Shown: positions 17,101 through 28,900, numbered from the stretch's first letter. The stretch is 64,000 nt of DNA from Verrucomicrobiaceae bacterium (GCA_027486655.1 JAIXOR010000013.1:31838-95837); one strand, 5' to 3'. Notes: generated from the sequence alone by a model not told the origin. Program-made: numbers and translations.

Positions 17101-20100
17101 GCAACGACTTACACCGTGACCGTCACGCGGCTTTCCAACATTTCATCGCTTGCCTCGCTCTCGCTCGGTTCGGGCGCTCTCAATCCGGCATTCTCGTCCG
17201 GCACGACGGCTTACACCGCCACGGTGGCCAACTCGACAAACTCGATCACGGTCACCCCGACGGCCAGCGATGCGACCGCCACGGTGAGGGTCAATGGCTC
17301 ATTGGTCGCATCGGGCACGCCAAGTGCGGCCCTGCCTCTGTCCATCGGCTCGAACACGATCACCATCGCCTGCACGGCCCAGGACGGCACCACGTCGACT
17401 AGTTATACGGTGACAGTCACCCGCATCTCCAATGTTTCCTCCCTTGCATCGCTCTCCCTGAGCTCCGGATCGATCAGCCCGGCGTTTTCGGGCACCGCCA
17501 CATCCTATACCGCCAATGTGGACGGATCGACCTCATCGGTCAATGTGACTCCGGTTGTGACGGACTCCAAGGCGTCCGTGAAAGTCAACGGATCGATCGT
17601 ATCCTCTGGAACTGCAAGCTCCGCCGTTCCGCTGGGCATCGGATCCAATACGATTACGGTGGCTTGTACGGCCGAGGATGGAGTGACCGTGACGACATAC
17701 ACGTTGATCGTCACGCGTGCCCGTATTGATCAAACCATCGACTTCGGAGCTTTGCCGTCGGTTGCTTATAGAGACTCCCCGTTGCAGTTGAACGCTATCG
17801 CCTCTTCGGGCTTGGCAGTAGGATACGCCAGTTCCAATCCGGCGGTTGCGACTGTGAGCGGATCCACAGTGACGATTGCAGGCATCGGCACGACAACGAT
17901 CACCGCATCCCAGCCGGGCGATTCCACATACGCTCCCGCCACAGCGGTGAGCCAGACTTTGACCGTATCCAAGACCAAGGCCGCGGTATTGTTGTTCTTC
18001 CTCAATCAAACCTATGATGGGAATCCGCATCCGGTGGCCGCATTCTCCACGCCATACGGTCTCAGCATTTCCCTGACCTATGACGGATCGGCAGTACCTC
18101 CGGTCAACGCCGGGACCTACACCGTCGAAGCGACGATTCACGACGCCAATTACCAAGGAAGGGCGACCGGAATTCTAACGGTCGCCAAGGCCGCGGGGAC
18201 GGTTTCCCTCGGTTCGCTCGCACAAACGCACGACGGTTCGCCAAGGACGGCTACGGCCGTCACATCACCCGCCGGGCTGGGAGTGGCTTTCTCCTATGAC
18301 GGATCTCCCACCGCACCCACTGCGGCGGGCACCTACGCCGTGACGGCCAGTATCACTGATGCCAATTACTCGGGCAGCACGTCAGGCACTTTGGTGGTGG
18401 GCAAGGGGACGGCATCCATGACCCTTGGATCGCTCGGTCAAACCTACGATGGTACGCAACGCATGGCGTCGGTGGTCACGATCCCGCCGGGACTGAGTGC
18501 TGTTTGCCAATACAACGGATCCTCATCTCCTCCCTTGGACGCCGGTAGTTACGAAGTCGAGGCCACGATCGACGATCCGAACTGGCAGGGAAGCGCCACG
18601 GGCACTCTGGTCGTGGGGCGGGCGGATCCCCGCATCTCGCTTGCTTCGCTCAGCCAAATCTACGACGGCGGCGAGCGGCAGATATCCGCAACCACCACAC
18701 CCGCGGGCATTCCGCTCTTGATTTCCTATGACGGGTCACCCACAGGGCCAGTCAATGCGGGCAGCTACGAGGTGGTGGCCACCGTGGACCAACCGAATTA
18801 TTCCGGTTCCGCCAGCGGCACCTTGATCGTGGGCAAGGCGACGGCCGCAATCACCATGAATGATGTGGTGGCCGTGGAGGACGGAACCCCGAAATCCGCG
18901 AGCGCAACGACGATTCCGGGCAGTCTTGACCTTGCCTATTCCTATGATGGTTCCGATTCCGCCGCCCCTTCGGCAGCGGGGCGGCATCCGGTCGCCGTGA
19001 CCGTGAACGACGCCAACTGGCAGGGCTCCTCGGCTGCTTGGGTCAACATTTTCGGCCATGCGTCAGCATCCATGGACGGCGGCACATTGGACTTTGGTTC
19101 GATACATGTGGGATACGCGTCGGAGCATACCTCGACTTCTTCGCTTGCGGTATCAAACGCGGATGGATTCAGGCTCGATCTCGCTGGTTCGGCCATTGGC
19201 GCGGATCAACTTACCCTGGATTCTGTGGCAGACGTCGCTCCAGGTCAAAGCAAACCGATTTGGGCGCGCCTCGCCACAGGACGCGGAGTGGGACTGATCC
19301 ACGAATCGCTCGACTACAACTTCTCGGATGATTCGACCTTGAGTGGAGCATCGGGCAATCTCTCCACAACCACGGTCCTGCTCACTGGCCAGATCTTCTC
19401 CGGTGACATGACCTGGAACACTTCCGGCGGGTCATGGAATACGGCATACGCTTGGACCGACAACGCGGACTCCGCCGTTCACGCCGCTCCCGGAATTACA
19501 AGCGGATTCACCGGCGTGGACAGCGCGACCTTTCCTGCTTCCGCAAGTCCGTTGAACGTGACCCTGGATGGGGTTTCTCCGTCGCTCAAGCACTTGAAAC
19601 TCGGAGGAAATATCAACCTCCAGCAGGGAACCGGCACCACAGGGCTAACCATCGGCGGTGATTCCGCCTCGATCGGAGCATCAGGAGCAAACAGCATCTC
19701 AACACCGCTCATGCTCGCTTCCGCGCAAGTTTGGACCAACAATGGCGTGCTTTCGATTGGAGGTGCGGTAGTCAACGGAGGAAGCACGCTCTCCATCGCA
19801 GGCACCGGCTCCACCACTCTCGGCGGCAACCTGACGGGTGCGGGAGGCCTCGTCAAAACCGGTCCGGGAACGCTTGTCCTTGCCGGCAATGCTAACACCT
19901 TCACAGGCCCCACTTCCGTTGGCGAGGGGACCATTTCCCTGACTGGCACGCTCAACACGGGCTCCAACACCACTTCGCGCATCACGGTGGGTGATACCGC
20001 TTCGTCGAAGGCATGGTTCAAATCATCCGGCTCCCTGACTGCCGGTTGCACGAACGCACCCGCCATCGCCCTTGGTTCCGCATCCGGATCTGCGGGCGCA

Positions 20101-22641
20101 CTTCAGGTGACCACACGCCAGATCACGGCCGCGTCGGATGTTTGGATGGGCTGCGGGGAAGGCGGCTTTGCCGGATTGAGGGTTTCGGGCGGCACGTTCA
20201 CCATCGCCACATCGCTCATCTCCGGCAAGGCCGGGGACGTCGCCTCGCTTTTCATGTCGGGAGGTTCGATTGCATTGGGCAATGGCGCGCTCAACCTGTC
20301 ATCCGGCACCGGCTCCCAATCCGCAGCCATGTTGGCGGGCGGCACCCTCACTGCCACGCATGCCGCCAATGGTGGAGCGGTTGTCGGGGATTACGGCACA
20401 TCCACACTCACCCTCCAGAACAGCACGATGACATTGGCCGGGCAGGGTCTGGTCATTGCCCGCAACAGTGGCTCCCGCGGTACGGTGAATCTGCTTTCGG
20501 GCACCTTGACCACAAACAGGGTCTCGGGCGGCGATGGAAACTCCGGAATGATCCTCAACGGAGGCACGCTGAAAGCCTCATCCTCTGCCGCTTCCAGTTT
20601 CATGAGCGGCTTGGGTTCGCTCTTCATCCATTCCGGCGGGGGAACAATTGATGCGGGCACGGCCAATATCTCGATTCTGCAACCGATGCTCGCCCCCCAA
20701 GGACAGGGAGTGACGGCTTCGGGACTCATGGTTTCGGGTGGAGGGTACGTGGAAGCCCCACTGGTAACCGTGAGTGGCGGGGGTGGATCGGGAGCCACCG
20801 CGGCGGCCAATTTGGATGCCATGGGCAATTTGTCGGGAATCGTCATCACCAATCCGGGAACGGGATATACCGAATCTCCCACGTTCGCTCTGACAGGTGG
20901 CGGCAATGACGTGACTGGCGAAATAGCCGGTTCAGCCCTGCTGGTAGCCAACGGCTCCGGCCAGGTGACTCTAACGGGGACGACCGGCACAATTGATTTG
21001 CCCGCATCGGCCGCCAATACCTATTCGGGAGGCACACAGATTACGGGCGGAGTCCAAGTCACGGCACGCTCCTCCTCCTCATTCGGGACAGGGGGAATCA
21101 CACTCCGCCAGTCCGGAGCATCCAACGCCACCACACTTACACTCTCAGGGGGCATTGAAATCGCCAATCCGCTGACGATGAATCTTGCAAACGCCCGCAA
21201 TGGCATCACCTCCACAGGTGGCGACAACATCCTCGCGGGCGCGATCACGCTCACCGGGGGATCCCAGCAGGTGGTCCTGCGGAACAACACGGCCGGCACG
21301 ATGATGACGGTTTCGGGTTCCGTGACAGGGCCGACTCTGATCAACAGCCTCTCTCTGGCTGGTGTGGCCGGGGCCAAGGGAACCATCGCCGGAGTGGTCA
21401 CCTTGGGAGCCGGATCCAGACTTGAAAACGGAGGTGCTGCCGAATGGACCATTTCAAGAAGTGGAGGGGTCTGGCCCACAACATCGATCACCGGTTCCGG
21501 CAATCTGGTTCTTGGAATGGACCAGGCGTTGCCAAGCGCCTCCGTGTTGACGTCCGCGGGTTCGGTGATCGCAACGGGTGCTCTGGATCTCAATGGCCAC
21601 GTCCAGACATTGGCAGGATTGAGCAGCAGCAATCCGAACCTCAAAGTCGGAAATGGATCGAGTGGTTCCGATGCCCGCTTGATCCTGGCCAACAGCGGCC
21701 CACAGACATTCCGAGGGGTGCTTTGTGACAGTCTGGGCGGGGCCACCTCGAAATTGTCCTTGTTGCTGGCATCTGGAACCCAGTCCTTGACAGGGGCCAA
21801 TACCCATACGGGAGGGATTGAGATCCAAGGTGGCGCTCTGGTTGTCAATGGATCAACCGCTGCCGGATGCGTCGTGAACGTGGCTTTGGGGAGCTTGCAG
21901 GGCACCGGAGTTGTGGCCGGGTCGGTAGAAACCGCCAAAACAGGCACAATCAACCCGGGCACTGCCGGGGGGACGGGAACCCTCCATGTTGGCAGCTTGG
22001 CTCTCAGTGGCACTTATGTCTGCGACATGACGGATACGGCCAGTGACCTGCTGGCTTGCTCCGGCGTGATGAATGCAACTTCAGGCACCTTGTCGTTCAA
22101 CCTCTCCGGTAATCCAAGCGAGGCCATCTACATCATCGCCAGTTATGGGGAAGGAAGCACGCCCCTCTTCGCCTCCGTTCAGAACCTGCCGGAAGGCTAT
22201 CATCTGGACTATACGGAAGCCGGTCAGATCCGCCTGGTCCGGACCTTGGGTTATGAGACCTGGGTGTTCGGGACCGGCTTGGACAGCAGCAATGGCGGCC
22301 CCGCAGACAACCCTTCCGGCGACGGCATTCCGAATCTCCTCAAGTTCGTTCTCAACGGCGATCCCCTGCAGCCAAGCAACCACATTCTGCCGAGTCCGGA
22401 AGTATCTTCAGAAGGTCTGAAGTTCACCTACGTCCGCCGCAGGGACTCCGTGGCGGAAACCACGCAAACCGTGGAATGCTCGTCCGACCTCGTCCATTGG
22501 ACGGACTTGGTGGTTCCATCCCAGAGCGAGGGTGCCTTCCTCATCGAGGATGACGCGCCATCGCCGGGACTCCAGCGGGTGACGGCCACCATCCCGGCCC
22601 AGAGGGGACACGTGTTCGCAAGACTCAGGGTCAACCAGTGA
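14182..22641 (+). CDS. Giant exported multi-domain protein (cadherin-like, RCC1, MBG, beta-helix)
   Basis: A 2819-residue exported protein. After the signal segment (LWILKSISILLILTDCQA) comes a jelly-roll-like domain. In nucleotide terms the modules are: two cadherin-like beta-sandwich domains (14799-15390) with the AEDGTTTSTYTVTVTR type ending; an RCC1/ATS1 propeller of about seven units (15690-16840; WG-x-N-x-x-G-x-LGN and HSLALCTDGT); three more cadherin-like domains (16850-17715); an Ig-like domain; five MBG domains (17985-19050; TYDG...DAGSY); then a right-handed beta-helix with autotransporter-type GPGTLVLAGNANTFTG (19400-22230). It ends in a GDGIPNLLKF calcium turn and the V-x-C-SSDLVHW domain. 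No autotransporter barrel is present. A GTG 15 bases upstream is an alternative start. Probably a surface adhesin. Confidence 0.85.
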   Translation: MQEYSRAKTENLYKLFRLWILKSISILLILTDCQADSASTFSHHFNLYGDWSKYLYSAKDVEVYAEQSAGNSKYWRPTQVNVPGEVVYRFEVPGPISSATLVASINVWTTGDPFPYDPGAYAYLDVSRDGAKWDNLDGRYANRGGGSSGPYDITSLVYQSKEVWVRARLMGTVTWPTDGPIFSQFLRTSPGASPDVFAIDLEMIPELSSISKLSNLSLPQTSTSPQFSPDTYEYAASVENSIESVRVSPTVADPLASAKVNGFDVVPGSNGVVIPLVVGVNSIRVVVTAEDGTTTSTYTVTVTREPSSVSTLAGLSLGDGKLIQNFDPAVKSYSKGVSSLTTSIQVTPTAEDPAAKVKVNGLEVSSGSSTQPIALETGSNTVLIEVTAQDGTTVSTYTLVVYRSSPIDFTFTSGNQVAVTSPGYNATGLEAAVSLGYAPSPGTVLTIIRSTGLGRITGRFTNLAQNQVVTLAYGGISYRFVADYHGGGGSDLVLRWAATKAGAWGLGTSGQLGNNTTVTSNVPVMVQDVGMLGGRTLRALSNAGAHSLALCTDGTVYSWGSNAFGRLGNGTTTASKVPLGISGYGALSGRKAVSVAAGGTYNLVLCEDGTLCSWGLNANGQLGNNTTAQSSIPTAVDQTGVLSGKEIAGIAAGNGQSIVCDSDGKVYTWGANASGQLGIGTTTQSLVPAAVPSSGVLAGRSVVKVAAGLGLCAVLCSDGGVVTWGTNTAGQLGDSSNVQSSSPVAVIGSGILLGRKIVDLAAGGSHCLALCSDGTLVAWGLNASGQLGINSTSNSNVPVAVDASGALSGKTIVSISAGLNHSLARCSDGTVLAWGQGASGQLGNGTSISSQTPVIVSTGEFSQTDGISLVQSGATASHVLAIAGTADFSSTLSSIALSAGTLSPVFSSGTTSYTATVPNSTTGIAVTPVVSDPNSSVKVNGGAVASGSASSVIPLSVGSNTISIVCTAQDGATATTYTVTVTRLSNISSLASLSLGSGALNPAFSSGTTAYTATVANSTNSITVTPTASDATATVRVNGSLVASGTPSAALPLSIGSNTITIACTAQDGTTSTSYTVTVTRISNVSSLASLSLSSGSISPAFSGTATSYTANVDGSTSSVNVTPVVTDSKASVKVNGSIVSSGTASSAVPLGIGSNTITVACTAEDGVTVTTYTLIVTRARIDQTIDFGALPSVAYRDSPLQLNAIASSGLAVGYASSNPAVATVSGSTVTIAGIGTTTITASQPGDSTYAPATAVSQTLTVSKTKAAVLLFFLNQTYDGNPHPVAAFSTPYGLSISLTYDGSAVPPVNAGTYTVEATIHDANYQGRATGILTVAKAAGTVSLGSLAQTHDGSPRTATAVTSPAGLGVAFSYDGSPTAPTAAGTYAVTASITDANYSGSTSGTLVVGKGTASMTLGSLGQTYDGTQRMASVVTIPPGLSAVCQYNGSSSPPLDAGSYEVEATIDDPNWQGSATGTLVVGRADPRISLASLSQIYDGGERQISATTTPAGIPLLISYDGSPTGPVNAGSYEVVATVDQPNYSGSASGTLIVGKATAAITMNDVVAVEDGTPKSASATTIPGSLDLAYSYDGSDSAAPSAAGRHPVAVTVNDANWQGSSAAWVNIFGHASASMDGGTLDFGSIHVGYASEHTSTSSLAVSNADGFRLDLAGSAIGADQLTLDSVADVAPGQSKPIWARLATGRGVGLIHESLDYNFSDDSTLSGASGNLSTTTVLLTGQIFSGDMTWNTSGGSWNTAYAWTDNADSAVHAAPGITSGFTGVDSATFPASASPLNVTLDGVSPSLKHLKLGGNINLQQGTGTTGLTIGGDSASIGASGANSISTPLMLASAQVWTNNGVLSIGGAVVNGGSTLSIAGTGSTTLGGNLTGAGGLVKTGPGTLVLAGNANTFTGPTSVGEGTISLTGTLNTGSNTTSRITVGDTASSKAWFKSSGSLTAGCTNAPAIALGSASGSAGALQVTTRQITAASDVWMGCGEGGFAGLRVSGGTFTIATSLISGKAGDVASLFMSGGSIALGNGALNLSSGTGSQSAAMLAGGTLTATHAANGGAVVGDYGTSTLTLQNSTMTLAGQGLVIARNSGSRGTVNLLSGTLTTNRVSGGDGNSGMILNGGTLKASSSAASSFMSGLGSLFIHSGGGTIDAGTANISILQPMLAPQGQGVTASGLMVSGGGYVEAPLVTVSGGGGSGATAAANLDAMGNLSGIVITNPGTGYTESPTFALTGGGNDVTGEIAGSALLVANGSGQVTLTGTTGTIDLPASAANTYSGGTQITGGVQVTARSSSSFGTGGITLRQSGASNATTLTLSGGIEIANPLTMNLANARNGITSTGGDNILAGAITLTGGSQQVVLRNNTAGTMMTVSGSVTGPTLINSLSLAGVAGAKGTIAGVVTLGAGSRLENGGAAEWTISRSGGVWPTTSITGSGNLVLGMDQALPSASVLTSAGSVIATGALDLNGHVQTLAGLSSSNPNLKVGNGSSGSDARLILANSGPQTFRGVLCDSLGGATSKLSLLLASGTQSLTGANTHTGGIEIQGGALVVNGSTAAGCVVNVALGSLQGTGVVAGSVETAKTGTINPGTAGGTGTLHVGSLALSGTYVCDMTDTASDLLACSGVMNATSGTLSFNLSGNPSEAIYIIASYGEGSTPLFASVQNLPEGYHLDYTEAGQIRLVRTLGYETWVFGTGLDSSNGGPADNPSGDGIPNLLKFVLNGDPLQPSNHILPSPEVSSEGLKFTYVRRRDSVAETTQTVECSSDLVHWTDLVVPSQSEGAFLIEDDAPSPGLQRVTATIPAQRGHVFARLRVNQ

Positions 22642-22929
22642 AATCCCGCTATCGGCCAATGATCAACAAAACAAGTCCGACCTGTTTTATCACAATCACG
22701 TGATCCATACTTATGAAACCATAGAAGAAATTCATCCTGATCATTCCATTACGCGCATCGGCCCTGAGGGCTTCCGCAGCCAACCATGCGTTACTGCGCT
22801 GGGCTCCATTGAACCACACCCATGCCATATCGGGAGGCCATAGCGCTGGTTTGTTCATCACCATATGAAATCCCCATCATTTCCAGCATCCGTCTTCCCA
22901 GAAAATCTGAACGTCTCGCCTCAGTTGCC
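22642..22929. promoter_or_regulatory. Intergenic region before the three-gene giant operon
   Basis: A 288-base gap. It holds a 10-bp perfect palindrome ATCACGTGAT at 22695-22704 and an AT-rich stretch (about 22700-22750). An in-frame ATG at 22822 would extend the following gene by 36 residues, but that extension is not signal-like. This is the likely promoter of the genes at 22930-37075. Confidence 0.4.
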
Positions 22930-25900
22930 ATGAAACTCACACATTTGCTTCCGATCTTCCGTTGGATCATCTTGCTCTCCACTTGGATGGGCACAGCTAT
23001 GGCCGACGATCCAACGCCTCGCGGATTGGCAGGTGCTGCGCAGGTGGCAAGTTCCTTCGGTTTCAATTCGCAGAATACGGGGAACGGCTTGGATGTCGCC
23101 AATATGGTTGCGACCGTGACCTTGGGCGACCTGGCTGCGACTTACGATGGCACGGCGAAATCCGCGTCAGCCACGACGAGTCCGGAAGGTCTCGCCGTCA
23201 GTTTGACATACAACGGACTGGCGACTGCGCCGACCGACGCGGGAAGCTATGAAGTGGTCGCCACGATCAGCGACTCAAATTACGAAGGCTCCGTCACCGG
23301 AACGCTGGTCATCGGCAAGGCCTTTGCAGCCGTGACTCTTGGTAAGCTGGCTGCGAATTACGATGGCGCGGCGAAGTCAGTATCGGCCACGACGACACCG
23401 GAAGGACTCGCCGTCAGCCTGACTTACGATGGCACAGCCTCTGCGCCGACCGACGCAGGTTCCTACGCGGTCATTGCGACGGTCAATGACTCCAACTACG
23501 AAGGCACGGCCACCGACACACTGGTCATCAGCAAGGCCACTGCCACGGTGACTTTGGGCAATCTCGGTGCGACCTACGACGGCACTGCGAAGCCCGCGTC
23601 TGCCGCGACTAGCCCGGTAGAAATCGTCGTCAACCTGACTTATGACGGATCGGCCACCGCGCCGACCGATGCCGGAAGCTACGAAGTGGTGGCTACGGTC
23701 AACGACCCCAATTACGAAGGCACCTCCTCCGACACACTGGTCATCAGCAAGGCTACGGCGACCGTAACCTTGGGCAGCCTCGCTGCGGCTTACGATGGGT
23801 CAGCTAAGCCTGCATCGGCCACGACGAGCCCGGAAGGACTCACCGTCAACCTGACTTACGATAGCTCGGTAACCGCTCCGACCGACGCAGGTTCCTATGA
23901 GGTCGTTGCGACGGTCAATGACTCCAATTACGAAGGCACCGCCTCCGGCACGCTGGTCATCAGCAAGGCCACGGCGACTGTAACCTTGGGCAGCCTCGCT
24001 GCGGCCTACGATGGCGCGGCGAAAACCGCGACTGCCGCGACTAGCCTTGAAGGCCTTACAGTTGACTTGACCTACGATGGCTCGGCCACCGCGCCGACTG
24101 CCGCCGGTTCCTATGCGGTAATCGCTACGGTCAACGACCCCAACTATGAGGGCTCCGCCACTGGCACGCTGGTCATCAGCAAAGGCGTTGCGAATGTAAC
24201 TCTCGGGAACCTTGCCGCAACTTACGATGGTGCGGCGAAAACCGCGACTGCCGCGACTAGCCTTGAAGGCCTTACAGTTGACTTGACCTACGATGGCTCG
24301 GCCACCGCGCCTACTGCCGCCGGTTCCTATGCGGTAATCGCTACGATCAACGACCCCAACTATGAGGGCACCGCCACCGGAACGATGGTCGTCAGCAAGG
24401 CTATTGCCACGGTGACTTTGGGTGATCTCGCTGCTACTTACGATAGCACGGCGAAGTTCGCATCGGCCACGACGAGCCCGGAAGTTCTAGCTGTGGATCT
24501 CACCTACAATGGTTCGCCCGCCGCGCCGACAAATGCGGGAAGCTACGAAGTGATCGCCACGATCAACGACTCCAATTACGAAGGCGCGACCTCCGGAACG
24601 CTGGTCATCGGCAAGGCAACCGCGACTGTAACCCTCGGCAATCTCGCCGCGACTTACAATGGCGCTGCCAAAACAGCTGCCGCCGTAATTTCGCCCGAAG
24701 GCCTTGCAGTTGACTTTACCTACGACGGCGAAGTCACGGCTCCGACGGATGCGGGTTCCTACGAAGTGGTCGCCACGATCAACAACCCAAACTATGAGGG
24801 CACTGCCACCGGCACACTGGTCATCAGCAAAGGCGTTGCGACTGTGACCCTCGGTAATCTTGCTGCGACTTACGACGGCACTGCGAAGTCCGCGTCCGCC
24901 ATGACGAGCCCGGAAGGTCTCGCTGTTAGTTTGACTTACAATGGTTTGGCGACCGCGCCTACAGACGCGGGAAGCTACGAAGTGGTCGCCACGATCAACG
25001 ACTCCAATTACGAAGGCGCGACCTCCGGAACGCTGGTCATTGGCAAGGCAGCTGCCACGGTGACTTTGGGTAATCTCGCTGCGGCTTACGATGGAGCACC
25101 AAAGCCTGTATCGGCCACGACCAGCCCGGAAAACCTGGCGGTGAGTCTCACCTACAATGGTTCAGCCACTGCGCCGATCGATGCGGGAAGCTATGAGCTG
25201 TTCGCCACGATCAACGACGCCAATTACGAAGGAACGACCACCGGCACGCTGGTCATTGCGAAAGCGATTGCGGCTGTCACCCTTGGAGACCTTGCGGCGA
25301 CTTACGATGGTGCGGCGAAATCCGCGACCGCCACGACGAGTCCGGAAGGCCTGACCGTCAATCTAACTTACGATAGCTCGGTAAGCGCTCCGACCGACGC
25401 AGGTTCCTACGCGGTAATCGCTACGATCTACGACGCCAACTATGAGGGCACCGCCTCCGGAACGCTGAACATCGGCAAGGCTACTGCCACGGTGACTCTG
25501 GGTAACCTCGCTGCGACTTTCGATGGTGCGGCGAAGTCCGCGTCCGCCACTACGATTCCTGGAGGAATCACCGTCAATGTGACATACGATGGCACAGCCT
25601 CTGCGCCAACCGATGCCGGTTCCTACGCGGTCATTGCGACGGTCAATGACTCAAACTACGAAGGCACGGCCAGCGACACGCTGATCATTGGCAAGGCAAC
25701 CGCGACTGTAACCCTCGGCGACCTCGCGACTACCTACGATGGTTCGGCAAAATCCGCATCGGCCACGACAAGCCCGGAAGGACTAGCCGTAAACCTGACT
25801 TACGATGGCACGGCCTCTGCACCAAACGATGCCGGTTCCTACGCGGTCATTGCGACAATCAACGACCCAAACTATGATGGCACCGCCTCCGGAACGCTGG

Positions 25901-28900
25901 TAGTCAGCAAGGCTACTGCCTCGGTGACTCTGCACAACCTTGCGGCGACTTACGATGGCACGTCCAAGCCCGCGTCAGCCACGACAAGCCCGGAAGGTCT
26001 AGCGGTTAATCTCACCTACAATGGATTAGCGACTGCGCCATCGGCCGCCGGAAGCTACGAAGTTATTGCCACGATCAACGACTCCAACTACGAAGGCACG
26101 GCCTCTGGAACGCTGGTGCTCGGCAAGGCCGCTGCAGTTGTGACCTTGGGTAACCTTGCGGCGACTTACGATGGCACGGCCAAGCCCGCATCGGCCACGA
26201 CCGTGCCTTCGGGCCTGTCGGTCGTGTTTGCCTACAATGGTTCGGCTGGCGCGCCAAGCTCCGCGGGTTCCTATGCGGTGACGGCAACGGTATCCGACCC
26301 TAATTATACGGGCGCCGCCAGCGGCACGTTGGTCATCGGCAAGGCCACGGCAACCATCCTGCTTGGAAACCTTACGGCCACCTATGACGGAACGTCCAAA
26401 GCCGCTTCCGCGACCACAGTTCCTGCAGGACTTCCGGTCAACATCACCTACGATGGAGGATCGACCGCGCCGATCAATGCGGGTTCCTCTTCCGTCGTCG
26501 CTGAGATCAACCACCCGGATTACAGTGGTGGCACCGCTAGCACGCTGGTGGTTGCCAAGGCCCCTCAGACCATCACGTTCGGAGCGATCGCCGATCAAAC
26601 GCTTGGAATACCTTCAGTCGCCTTGTCTGCATCTTGCAGCAGCGGGCAGGCCGTACAGTTCACGGTGCTTTCCGGCCCGGCCGCTGTGTCCGGCTCTTCT
26701 CTGACTCTCACCGGACTTGGCGTGGTGGTCGTGGAGGCATCCCAAGCGGGCAACGCCAATTGGATGGCGGCGACTCCCGTGCAGCGCACCTTCAGTGTCG
26801 TTGCTGGAGAATTCAGCCAGGGATATGTTTGGGCGAAAGGTTACGGTGGCAGTGGTTATGATACGGCCTACGCGGTGGCCGCCAATTCCTCCGGCCAAGC
26901 ATACCTCTTGGGTGATTTTGAAAACACGGTAGCCTTCGGCGCGGCTTCTTTCAGCGTTGCAGGTGGAAGCCTCAGCGATCTTGTGCTGATGAAGACCGAT
27001 AATGACGGCAGCATCGCTTGGGCAAGGCAGTATGGTGGCGTGAATTCGGATCTCGCCAAAGCCGTCGTGGCGCTGCCATCCGGCGGAGTAGTCGCCGGAG
27101 GTGAGTTTTTCACATCCACTGTCATCAGCGGCACCACGCTCACTTCCGCCGGTTCCAAGGATATCGTGCTTGTGAAAGTCGATGCCGAAGGTTTCACCCA
27201 GTGGTCCAAGCGATTCGGCGGAATATCCAGTGACAGTCTTCATTCGATGGCGGTGGATTCCAGCGGAAACATCTATTTAGCAGGCCAATTCAGCGGCTCA
27301 ATCACGTTCGGCACCAATGTCATGCTCACCAGCAGCGGCAGCAGTGACGGCTATGTCGTCAAGCTGGACTCCGCAGGCACTCCTGTCTGGTCGCGGAAGA
27401 TGGGAGGCACGGGGTCTGACATCGCTTATGCCGTTTCGGTGAAGTCCACCGGCGAGGTTGCCGTGGCTGGTTCGTTCAACGGAGGAGCGACATTCGGCTC
27501 CGTGTCCCTGAGCAGTGCGGGCGGTAGTGATGGATTCGCGGCCGTTCTTGACGCATCCGGCACATTCCTGTGGGCGAAACGCTTTGGTGGAACCACTGCG
27601 GACAGTGCGCGCAGCGTGGCCTTCGATGCGACCGGTTCTGCATGGGTATGCGGCTCCTTCACCGGAACATCCGCAACCGGTTTCGGATCCACGAATCTGG
27701 CCAGCTCGGGGGCGGAGGATGCCTTTGTCGTCCGGTTCTCGATCTCAGATGGAGCCGTCTCGGAAGCTCGTCGCTTTGGCGGCACGGGAAGCGAAACCGC
27801 CCTTTCCTTGGTGGCGGATCCGTTTGGGGCGATGGTGATTGCCGGTTCGTTCCAGAACACCGTGGCTTTGGGAAGCAACTCGCTGGTTTCAGCCGGTTTG
27901 TCCGACACATACGTCGCCAAGCTCCGGACAGGCGGCGCTGTTGCATGGGCAATACGCGGTGGAGGATTGAATGATGACCGAAGCCAGTCAATTTCGGTCA
28001 ACCCGTCCGGCGAGATCTTCCATGCGGGCGTTTTCGACACCAGTGCGGGTTTTGGAACCAAGACTGTCTCTGGAGGTGGACTTTGGGACCTTTTCCTGGC
28101 GAAGATGAATGGTCCTGTTCCCGCATTCACCGGTACTCTTGCAGACTTGTCCGTGGATGAAGGCGATCCGTGGTCGTTGTCCACTGGCATTCTCGGCGCG
28201 GAGCCCCTTACATTCCAGTGGTTCAAGGATGGCAGCCCGATTGAAGGAGCGACTTCAGCCACTTACTCCGTGGACGCGGCCCTTGCATCGGACGCGGGAG
28301 CATATGTATTGCAGGCCACAAACGCCTACGGCAGCTCCAGCACCACACCTGTGAATGTGAATGTGCGCGTGCCCGATCAGTTGCTGTCCGTGGAACCGCC
28401 TTCCGATACTGCGGAGAACAGGACAGTGGAAATTCCCGTCTATCTGGAAGGATTGGGCGATGTGACGGGGCTGACATTCGTGATTTCCTACGACAAAGCG
28501 TATCTCGCCAATCCGGGTTTCGTGCTGGGTCCTTATCTTGTGTCCGGCAATAGTTCGGTGGTCATCGACAAGAACGCCGGGACCGTGCGTGTCGTCGGAA
28601 GCGCATTTCCATCCTCATTCCCCGAGGGGCGCTGCTTGGTTGGCACGCTCAAGGCGACCACCCGCAGTGTTCCTGCCAATGCTAGTGTCACGCTTGTGCC
28701 GAACTTGATCAGCATCAGTGATATCTTCGGTCGACCGATTGAAGGTTACACCAAGCTCAAGGGGGGCACCATGGTCATCTCGCAGCGCGACATCCCCGGC
28801 GATGCCAACAACAATGGTCGTTTGGATGTGTGCGATGCAGCAGAGCTGATGCGCCTTTATGCCACCCCGTCCCTGATCAGGGCATGGGACCATGGTCTCA

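Noticed and set aside
21021..22013. Minus-strand frame of 330 codons in the first giant gene
   Set aside because: It is a Pro/Val-rich mirror of the Gly/Thr/Ser-rich repeats on the + strand with no start context or domain.
19830..22641. Classical autotransporter
   Set aside because: The beta-helix has autotransporter-type repeats, but there is no C-terminal beta-barrel; the protein ends in the calcium turn and SSDLVHW domain.
23107..26562. Regular repeats resembling a CRISPR array
   Set aside because: The units are 216 bases, coding, in frame and without spacers.
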